Origin: Methanobrevibacter sp. | Lineage (GTDB): Archaea > Methanobacteriota > Methanobacteria > Methanobacteriales > Methanobacteriaceae | Reading direction: 5' to 3' | Length of the DNA stretch: 19,963 nucleotides | Assembly: GCA_017646885.1 (NCBI GenBank) | Contig: JAGCLR010000260.1 | Location: forward strand, 1-19,963 | Shown here: positions 13,938-19,963 of the stretch, in pieces | How the letters are laid out: every line of letters begins with the position of its first letter | How positions within the stretch are numbered: position 1 is the stretch's first letter | Program-made: the position numbers and the translations under genes | The notes under the pieces: model-generated | Told to the model about the DNA's origin: nothing | Seen by the model: the letters and a program-made list of their open reading frames with translations, nothing else | Databases searched by the model: none

Positions 13938-15284
13938 ATGATTACTAAAAACTTTGAAAACTATTTAGCATCTATACTATCATTTGCTAATAACATAAGT
14001 AATGCTAGTTGTGGATTACAGGTTTTTACAACTTATGGAATGCCAAGATTTGTATATCAATATCAATACATACCTGCTGGTTCTGGAGTATTATGGTTCC
14101 CAGGTAAAGTTAATGCAGAGCCATCATTTTCTAATGGAAACGGTGGGATCGTTATAGGAAAAGGCACTACACCACCAACAAAAGATGATATAGCTTTAGA
14201 AGATATTATAACAAGTGGTGTTACTGTTACTGTCACATTAGTAGATAGTAAAACTGTAACACCTGGTTATCCACAAATTGAATTTAATTTAACCGTAACA
14301 AACACTAGCAATGAAGAAATTACTATATCAGAGATTGGTTATCAGCAATTAATTTATGTTGGCTCTGGCCCAACCGCTGTTTACTCATCATCGCCCCCAG
14401 CTGCTATTTGTTTATTTGACAGGACTGTTTTTGAGACACCAATAACAATTCAATCTGGAGATGCTGGTGTCATTGAGTACACACTTTGTGTGACAACACC
14501 GCAAAGAACTAAAAATGGTGTTAATTTAGTATCATTTACCTATGGTTCCGATGAAGATGTAGCAGCTATGATTGATGCTGCAAGAATTGGGCTTATTGAT
14601 TTACAAGAAGATGGTTTGTGGAAAGTTGGGGATTCAAGAAGGGTTGAATTGAGCCAATTTACTGGCGGTGGTAGTGTTGATCATCAAGCGCAAAGTAGGG
14701 TTATAACTATAACACAATTTGGTGATTATAATAATTGTGGTTGTTTATTCCAATTTGATTTTACTTGTACTATAAGAGAAGGTCAAAGAATAAATGCAAC
14801 AAGAACAAACGTAGGTGGTTATAGTTCTGCTGAGATATATACTACAACACTCCCAGCATTGGTTGATGCATTACCTATCTGGTTAAAAGATAGATTAAAG
14901 ACATTTGATGTACTTGTATCCGCTGGGGCCGGGTCATCTGAAATAGTTACAGTTAGTAACAATAAATTAGCATTAAGGTCTGCTGTTGAAGTTCTTGGAG
15001 AAGCAGGTGTTAGTAGTGGAACAAATAATTACACATATCCAGGAGAAGGAACACAGGTAGATTTCTATAAAAATGTAGCAGGGTCTCATAGAATAACATA
15101 TGTCTATGGTGTTTGTGATGACTTCTCAGACAGTAATAGATATACTTTTACAAGAAGCCCGTATTATAATGTTTCAAGTGCTTTTGCTGCTATATCGTGG
15201 TCATCAGCCGGTATCAGATCATCTTCAAGTACAAACATTACTGATAGTACATATGGATATATCAGCTCATTTGGTTGTATATAG
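13938..15284 (+). CDS. Tail/receptor-binding protein with C-terminal DUF6273 domain (448 aa)
   Basis: Residues 1-220 form a beta-rich N-terminal part with WLWFPG-like VLWFPGKVNAEPSF, VTVTLVDSKTVTPGYPQIEF and LTVTNTSNEEITISEIGYQQ, resembling tail proteins that report on one side of a beta sandwich. Residues ~227-448 match the DUF6273 pattern: LWKVGDSRRVEL, GCLFQFDF, NVGGYSSAEI, TLPALVDALP, NKLALRSAVEVLGEAG, then a C-terminal TRSPYYNVSSAFAAISW ... YISSFGCI. DUF6273 domains are frequent in Firmicutes phage tail and surface proteins and appear related to C-type-lectin-like folds. The last ~45 residues are rich in Ser/Tyr/Asn/Ala, as in ligand-binding faces. ATG 13938 with GAGG upstream. Host recognition is the likely role, though the gene sits right before the packaging genes. 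Confidence 0.7.
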   Translation: MITKNFENYLASILSFANNISNASCGLQVFTTYGMPRFVYQYQYIPAGSGVLWFPGKVNAEPSFSNGNGGIVIGKGTTPPTKDDIALEDIITSGVTVTVTLVDSKTVTPGYPQIEFNLTVTNTSNEEITISEIGYQQLIYVGSGPTAVYSSSPPAAICLFDRTVFETPITIQSGDAGVIEYTLCVTTPQRTKNGVNLVSFTYGSDEDVAAMIDAARIGLIDLQEDGLWKVGDSRRVELSQFTGGGSVDHQAQSRVITITQFGDYNNCGCLFQFDFTCTIREGQRINATRTNVGGYSSAEIYTTTLPALVDALPIWLKDRLKTFDVLVSAGAGSSEIVTVSNNKLALRSAVEVLGEAGVSSGTNNYTYPGEGTQVDFYKNVAGSHRITYVYGVCDDFSDSNRYTFTRSPYYNVSSAFAAISWSSAGIRSSSSTNITDSTYGYISSFGCI

Positions 15285-15309
15285 AGAAAAGAGAAAGGTC
15301 GAATGAGCT

Positions 15310-17361
15310 ATGCCCAACGATTTAATAGATTTAAAAGAGTTAGAAAACCTTTCAGAAGAAGAACGAAAATATGCTTTGGAAATATTAAAAGAGTTTTCTA
15401 AAAGCGGAATCTCTGAAAAATTTTCTAATTTAGTAAATTCTGACTATAAAGAGCCACCTGTTGATATTATAACATTCATAAAAGATAAAAAATACTTAGG
15501 GAATGCTTGGCACTCTCCAGATGGCTCTTGTAAACTATATGAATATTGGGAAAATAAGTTAAAAGAACTTTTCCCAGACCCTTACACTACAAGATATAAC
15601 AATTTTATAGAATCTGGTGCTCGTGGTCTTGGTAAATCAGAAATAGCAATAACTGTAGGTTTATATTTAATGCATAGAATAATGTGCTTAAAAGACCCAA
15701 AAATGTTTTTTAATCTTAAACCAACTGAGAACATAGCTTTTGCTTTTATGAATATCACTCTCACATTGAGTGAAGATATAGGTATTACTAAGTTTCAAGC
15801 AACTGTAAAAGAATCTCCTTGGTTTATGCAACACGGCACATTAACAAAAAGAAACAATGAGCCATACTGGATTCCTCCTAATCCAATAAAGATGATTATT
15901 GGTTCACAGTCTTCGCATGTGGTGGGTCAGAGTATATATTTTGCGTTTTTTGATGAAATTTCATTTATCCGAAACCAAGATATAGACCGTCAAAAAGCGA
16001 TAGCTATTGATATGATAGACACTGCTATAGGTGGTATGAAAACAAGATTTTTACATAATGGTAAAAACCCCACACTTCTTGTTCTTGCTTCTTCTAAAAG
16101 ATCAGAAAAATCATTTCTCGAAGAGCATATGAAGAAGAAATTAGCAGATGAAGATGCGAGTGCTTTAATAGTTGATGAGCCGGTTTGGAATGTGAAGCCA
16201 AAGAGCACATATAGTGGGAAAACATTTAAAGTAGCTAAAGGAAATAGATTTTTAGCATCTGAAATTATACCAGATGGCGAAGATGAAAATATTTATATAA
16301 GTAAAGGCTATTCTATTTTAAATGTACCAATAGAATTTAGAACTGATTTTAAAGATGATATTGATAGAGCATTGTGTGATTTTGCTGGTGTATCTTCAAG
16401 TGATATTACTAAATATATAAGTGGTGCTAAATTTATTGAAACAGTTGATGAGAAAATTAAAAATCCATTTACAAAAGAAATATTAGAAATTGGTACTGAT
16501 GATAATTTACAATATTATGATTTCTTTGATATGGAAAGAGTCCCAAAAGAAATGTTGTCAAAACCACTTTATATTCATTTAGATATGTCAGTAAGCGGTG
16601 ACAAAACAGGTATAGCTGGTACTTGGATTGCTGGTAAAAGGCATTCATCAAATAATGAATCTTCTAATAAAGAGGTATATTTCCAGTCTGCTTTTGGTGT
16701 TGCAATAAAAGCTCCAAAAGGAAGACAAATATCTTTTGAGAAAAATAGATTATTTATTTATTGGTTAAAAGAACAAGGATTTAATATTCGTGGAATTACT
16801 TCTGATACATTCCAAAATGTTTCTTTAGGACAAGATTTAGTATCAAAGGGATTCAACTATTCTGTACTTTCTGTTGATAGAGTAAATGGAGATATGAAAA
16901 TATGTGAACCTTATGCATATTTTAAAACAGTAATATATGAAAAAAGAATAATAACATTTGCTTGTAGATTGCTTCAAGAAGAAATTGTAGGGCTAGAAAG
17001 AAATACAAATAGTGGTAGAATCGACCACCCAAATGAAGGAAAATCTGGTTCAAAAGACTTAGTGGACGCTGTATGCGGAAGTATCTTTAATGCTTCTAAG
17101 CATGCTGATGAATTTGCTTTTGACTATGGAGAAACATTAGATACTATAAAAGAAGTAAGCTCTGAAAAAAATATTGCCTCTGAAAGAGAACAAATTTCAG
17201 TAGATTTTCAGAATGAGTTAAATAGGATATTTGATCCTATAAATAATACAAATAAAAATGTAAATATAAATAATAACAATAATTTCATAAACTTTGGTAT
17301 GGGTAAAGCAACAGATAATTACTCAGCACTGTATGCTTCTCAAGGAATTATTGTGTTTTAA
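15310..17361 (+). CDS. terL: Terminase large subunit, T4 gp17-like
   Basis: DNA-packaging motor ATPase and headful nuclease, 683 aa. ATPase half: Walker A SGARGLGKSE at 102-111, Walker B YFAFFDEIS at 210-218 (D215, E216 catalytic), coupling motif VLASSKRSEKS from 258. Nuclease half, RNase-H/RuvC-like: HLDMSVSGDKTGIA with D425, GITSDTFQN with D499, GSKDLVDAV with D583/D586. The C-terminal ~60 residues are a low-complexity Asn-rich tail (NNTNKNVNINNNNNF), likely flexible. Length is close to T4 gp17 (610 aa) with extra tail. The start at 15310 is preceded by AGAAAGG. It is followed after 30 nt by the portal gene, with which it docks. No small terminase gene is visible in the window. Confidence 0.92.
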   Translation: MPNDLIDLKELENLSEEERKYALEILKEFSKSGISEKFSNLVNSDYKEPPVDIITFIKDKKYLGNAWHSPDGSCKLYEYWENKLKELFPDPYTTRYNNFIESGARGLGKSEIAITVGLYLMHRIMCLKDPKMFFNLKPTENIAFAFMNITLTLSEDIGITKFQATVKESPWFMQHGTLTKRNNEPYWIPPNPIKMIIGSQSSHVVGQSIYFAFFDEISFIRNQDIDRQKAIAIDMIDTAIGGMKTRFLHNGKNPTLLVLASSKRSEKSFLEEHMKKKLADEDASALIVDEPVWNVKPKSTYSGKTFKVAKGNRFLASEIIPDGEDENIYISKGYSILNVPIEFRTDFKDDIDRALCDFAGVSSSDITKYISGAKFIETVDEKIKNPFTKEILEIGTDDNLQYYDFFDMERVPKEMLSKPLYIHLDMSVSGDKTGIAGTWIAGKRHSSNNESSNKEVYFQSAFGVAIKAPKGRQISFEKNRLFIYWLKEQGFNIRGITSDTFQNVSLGQDLVSKGFNYSVLSVDRVNGDMKICEPYAYFKTVIYEKRIITFACRLLQEEIVGLERNTNSGRIDHPNEGKSGSKDLVDAVCGSIFNASKHADEFAFDYGETLDTIKEVSSEKNIASEREQISVDFQNELNRIFDPINNTNKNVNINNNNNFINFGMGKATDNYSALYASQGIIVF

Positions 17362-17391
17362 ATAAACTTCTAATAGATAGAGAGGTTTTAA

Positions 17392-19308
17392 ATGAGCAAT
17401 AAAATTTTAGAAAATGGTATAAATCAAGAAGAAGTTTCTGCTTTTGTGGATGCTGAAGACCAATATGGCAAGAAAATAAAGTCTATGCCTAGACAGGAGC
17501 AGGAAATCGGTATTGATACTAAAAACACTTTTTTTGACAACATTATAAATGCTGGATTAAATTCAAAAATTGATATTTCAGAAATAGAGTCTTTTACACA
17601 AGCTTCTCAAAACAGAAATCTAATTTATGATTTACTTGATTCTATGTGTGAAGACCCTACAATTTCTGCTGTGCTTGAAACATATGCAGAAGATGCAACA
17701 GAATATAATGATAATGGACAAATTGTTTGGTGTGAATCATCTAATTCAGAAATAGCAAATTATGTTTCTTATCTTCTGGAAACTATGAATGTTGATAAGA
17801 ACATTTATAAATGGGTTCATAGTCTTTGTAAATATGGTGATCTTTATTTAAGATTGTATAGAAAGTCAGATTATAAAGATGACCCAATATTTAAAGACTA
17901 TAATGATGAAGATTACGAGAAATCTATTTATAGTAAGAAAGATGATAAAAAAGCACTAAATGAAGATATTAAAGTTATTGCATATTCTAAAAATGATAAA
18001 TATGTTCATTACATAGAAATGTGTCCCAATCCTGCTGAATTATTTGAATTAACAAAATTTGGTAAAACGCATGGATTTATAAAAGCTGAGTCTATGACAA
18101 AAGCTAAAACTGATAACATACAAATACCTATTTATCAGTATAAATTTAAGCAAAAAGATATTGAAATATTTGATGCAAAAACATTTGTGCATGCTTGTTT
18201 AGAAGATAATTCCAGCAGAATACCTGAAGAAGTGGATATTTTCTTAGATGAAGATAAACTAAATTCAAATAGTTCAGAATCATCTATTAATTACACAGTT
18301 AGAAGAGGACAGTCATTATTTTATAATGTTTTTAAAATTTGGCGTGAATTAATGCTTTTGGAAAACTCAATTCTGCTTAACAGATTAACTAAATCCTCTA
18401 TAACAAGAGTGATTGGTGTTGAAGTTGGCGATATGCCAAAAGAACAAGTAGGCCCACATCTTCAAGGAATTAAAAATTTAATTGAACAAAAATCTGCTAT
18501 AAATGTCGGAAAATCTATGACAGATTATACAAATCCAGGACCTATTGAAAACAATATTTATGTTCCAACACATAATGGAATAGGTGCTTTAAGTACTCAA
18601 CAAGTAGGTGGAGATGTTGATGTTAAATCATTAGCAGATGTTGACTATTTCAAAAATAAATTCTGGGGCAGTGTTCGTATTCCCAAGATGTATTTTGGAG
18701 ATACTGATGACGCTGCTGGATTTAGTGGTGGTGAATCTTTATCACTTATATCTTCAAGATATGCTAAGATGATAAAGAGAATTCAAAATACTATTATTCA
18801 AGCTATTACAGATGTTATTAACTTAATGTTAATTGATAAGGGATTTAATAGCTATGTCAATGAATTTACAATTAAAATGCAACCGCCATCCACAGCAGAA
18901 GAAAAAGATAGAAGAGAGAATTTATCCAATAAAATTGGTGTTGTAAGTGACATTATGAATTTACTTGGTGATGTTGAAGACACAACAGCAAAATTAAAGA
19001 TTTTAAAATCACTGTTATCAAATGTTCTTACAGACCCAGAAGTAACAGATATTATACAAGAAGAGATAGATAGACTCGAAAATGATGAAGAATTTATTGA
19101 AGATACTCCTACTAAAGATGATATTGATTCTGAAAATATAAATTTTGATTTAGGTGGGATTGATGTAGATGTTCCAAGTGGGGGCACATCTTCAAGAGAA
19201 ACAAATAACCAAGAACAAGAAGAACCAGAAAGTTCAGAAGGTGAGCTTCCTTCCCCAGAAGAACTTGGAATGGACATGACAAACAATAATAACCCAGAAT
19301 TTGATTAA
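17392..19308 (+). CDS. Portal protein, T4 gp20-like
   Basis: Dodecameric portal vertex protein of the head, 638 aa, starting point of head assembly and docking site of the terminase. The family core is visible: RNLIYDLLDSMCEDPTISAV near 77-97, then the clip/stem region with NSILLNRLTKSSITRVIGVE and VGDMPKEQVGPHLQGIKNLI. Further on come YVPTHNGIGALSTQQVGGD, LADVDYFKNKFWGSVRIPKM and YFGDTDDAAGFSGGESLSLI. The order V/I-D-x-G-D-MPK ... LPGG-like ... D-V-x-YF-K-K-x-x-x-x-x-x-IP is that of T4 gp20. The last ~80 residues are very acidic and Ser/Pro-rich (NNQEQEEPESSEGELPSPEE), probably disordered. Ribosome site AGAGAGG. Its type, with the T4-like terminase, predicts a T4-like head with a gp21-type protease. 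Confidence 0.9.
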   Translation: MSNKILENGINQEEVSAFVDAEDQYGKKIKSMPRQEQEIGIDTKNTFFDNIINAGLNSKIDISEIESFTQASQNRNLIYDLLDSMCEDPTISAVLETYAEDATEYNDNGQIVWCESSNSEIANYVSYLLETMNVDKNIYKWVHSLCKYGDLYLRLYRKSDYKDDPIFKDYNDEDYEKSIYSKKDDKKALNEDIKVIAYSKNDKYVHYIEMCPNPAELFELTKFGKTHGFIKAESMTKAKTDNIQIPIYQYKFKQKDIEIFDAKTFVHACLEDNSSRIPEEVDIFLDEDKLNSNSSESSINYTVRRGQSLFYNVFKIWRELMLLENSILLNRLTKSSITRVIGVEVGDMPKEQVGPHLQGIKNLIEQKSAINVGKSMTDYTNPGPIENNIYVPTHNGIGALSTQQVGGDVDVKSLADVDYFKNKFWGSVRIPKMYFGDTDDAAGFSGGESLSLISSRYAKMIKRIQNTIIQAITDVINLMLIDKGFNSYVNEFTIKMQPPSTAEEKDRRENLSNKIGVVSDIMNLLGDVEDTTAKLKILKSLLSNVLTDPEVTDIIQEEIDRLENDEEFIEDTPTKDDIDSENINFDLGGIDVDVPSGGTSSRETNNQEQEEPESSEGELPSPEELGMDMTNNNNPEFD

Positions 19309-19442
19309 AACATCTCAGAACATATCTGAGAGCCACCAGAATTAGTTCTGGTGAACTTTCATACCTAAGATGATAATTCATATACTGAGATAAAAAATCA
19401 ATTCTGGGTCAAACCAGTTGATTATATCAAAGGAGAAAATTT
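19309..19442 (+). promoter_or_regulatory. Structured intergenic stretch after the portal gene
   Basis: Longest gene-free gap (134 nt). It holds two perfect hairpins in a row: TCTCAGA/TCTGAGA (19313-19319 with 19325-19331, loop 5) and CACCAGAA/TTCTGGTG (19334-19341 with 19346-19353, loop 4). A weaker CTGG/CCAG pair sits near 19404-19417. No U-run follows the hairpins directly, so a classical terminator is not clear; attenuation, mRNA processing or a leader for the following gene are options. AAGGAG lies just before ATG 19443. Confidence 0.45.
19334..19353 (+). terminator. 8-bp hairpin after portal gene (possible terminator/processing site)
   Basis: Perfect stem of 8 bp with the tetraloop TTAG, followed by AACTTTC. 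It is stable relative to the A/T-rich surroundings but lacks a proper U-tract, so terminator activity is uncertain. Confidence 0.35.
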
Positions 19443-19889
19443 ATGATAACAAAACAAGATGTGATAGTTCTTTTAACAGATTTACAAGAACAAGGTATTG
19501 ATGTTTCTAAACAACTGAATGATGCTATACGAAACGGTGTTTCTATTTCAACCATTCAATTCATAAATTCAAACAGACAATTAGACTTGTATAGGTTTTA
19601 TGAAAAAATTAGAAAAAGCTATAATCAAAAACATTCAAATCTTTATATCAATATTGTGAAAGAAATAGAAGATGTAAATAAAGTACTAATAACATTATCA
19701 GCATTAGAAACACAGATATTGATTTTTGCTAAAAATGTTGAAGATAGAGAAATGTTTTTAAGACATTCAAGAGCTAATGAAATTTCTAAAGTACTACATA
19801 ATTATTTTACTACATATGATTCTAAACCATGTATTAAGCTAATTCAACTTATAAAAGCTGATCTAAAATGTTTACAAGAAAAATACTAA
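19443..19889 (+). CDS. Unknown helical protein downstream of portal (148 aa)
   Basis: No family recognised. The whole chain is predicted alpha-helical: VIVLLTDLQEQGIDVSKQLN, RQLDLYRFYEKIRKSYNQKH, NIVKEIEDVNKVLITLSALE, VEDREMFLRHSRANEISKVL, LIQLIKADLKCLQEKY. No transmembrane segment, no ESLxE motif. In T4 the genes after portal gene 20 encode small core proteins (67, 68), the prohead protease (21) and the scaffold (22), so a head-assembly role is plausible by position only. A strong AAGGAG precedes the ATG, and a separate structured leader suggests its expression is set apart from the portal gene. Confidence 0.6.
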   Translation: MITKQDVIVLLTDLQEQGIDVSKQLNDAIRNGVSISTIQFINSNRQLDLYRFYEKIRKSYNQKHSNLYINIVKEIEDVNKVLITLSALETQILIFAKNVEDREMFLRHSRANEISKVLHNYFTTYDSKPCIKLIQLIKADLKCLQEKY

Positions 19890-19910
19890 TCTAAAAAACA
19901 AAAAAACTTC

Positions 19911-19963
19911 TAATAATATATATAAATATTATTATAATTAATTATAATAATATAATATATAAT
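19911..19963. repeat. Pure A/T stretch with a 28-bp perfect palindrome
   Basis: The last 53 bases contain no G or C. Inside it, 19926-19953 is a perfect palindrome centred between 19939 and 19940 (core ATTATAATTAATTATAAT). It could act as an A/T-only terminator, a promoter-adjacent unwinding element, or be simple low-complexity sequence. The window ends here, so context on the right is missing. Confidence 0.4.

Noticed and set aside
13938..15284. Active diversity-generating retroelement
   Set aside because: No reverse transcriptase gene and no template repeat in the window.
15100..15306. Overlapping open frame across the end of the DUF6273 gene
   Set aside because: The other frame carries the conserved DUF6273 ending; this one has no recognisable content.
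18852..19286. Long reverse-strand open frame (144 aa, Ser-rich)
   Set aside because: It lies antisense to the acidic C-terminus of the portal gene; Ser-rich reading is what antisense of Glu/Asp/Ser codons gives. No ribosome site or family features.
15310..19308. crAss-like phage with recoded stop codons
   Set aside because: Terminase and portal are T4-type, and TAG and TGA act as normal stops here.
19309..19442. tRNA or tRNA-like element, suggested by GGGTCAAACC
   Set aside because: No acceptor stem or anticodon arm can be formed at tRNA spacing.

Overview
The window is one AT-rich stretch of a large tailed-phage genome. Every supported gene is on the + strand, gaps are short, and most genes have a clear GGAG/GAGG-type ribosome site, often followed by AAATAAATG. 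The standard genetic code fits: TAA, TAG and TGA all end plausible genes. The terminase and portal are of the T4 (gp17/gp20) type, so this is a contractile-tailed, T4-like head lineage. The endolysin (CHAP plus an S-layer-homology domain), the BspA-type leucine-rich tail protein and the small Firmicutes-phage accessory proteins point to a Gram-positive, probably gut Clostridia-type host. The host is an inference.

Layout: (a) 1-2041, end of a tail-fibre region: the C-terminal part of a fibre protein, a chimeric fibre/adhesin gene with PKD-like and leucine-rich repeats, and a 55-residue gene. From about nt 600 to 2040 the GC content is clearly higher than in the flanks, which suggests an imported receptor-binding module. 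(b) 2079-10968, six consecutive genes of unknown function (452, 87, 1377, 203, 265 and 521 aa). They are very acidic and modular. Five of them share a recurring short motif, (D/E)-E-S-L-x-E; the 87-aa gene has only a related LNE near its N-terminus. (c) 10994-12506, two beta-rich baseplate/fibre-like proteins and a tail assembly chaperone-like protein. (d) 12554-13680, holin-like membrane protein and endolysin. (e) 13708-15284, a 72-aa protein and a DUF6273-type tail protein. (f) 15310-19308, terminase large subunit and portal. (g) 19309-19963, a structured intergenic stretch, an unknown 148-aa gene and a pure A/T tail.

The most interesting part is block (b). The motif contains L-x-E, the known cleavage specificity of the T4 gp21 prohead protease, and it falls between small domain-sized segments. 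I infer that these genes encode head-packaged precursor proteins, one a 1377-residue polyprotein, that the prohead protease would cut into many small internal proteins. These would include lysine-rich peptides, very acidic domains and a two-helix ferritin-like domain. The genes would then extend the T4 internal-protein idea (IPI-III, packaged and injected with DNA) to a multi-cargo polyprotein. The protease itself is not in this window; in T4 it lies just downstream of the portal, which here would be past the right edge.
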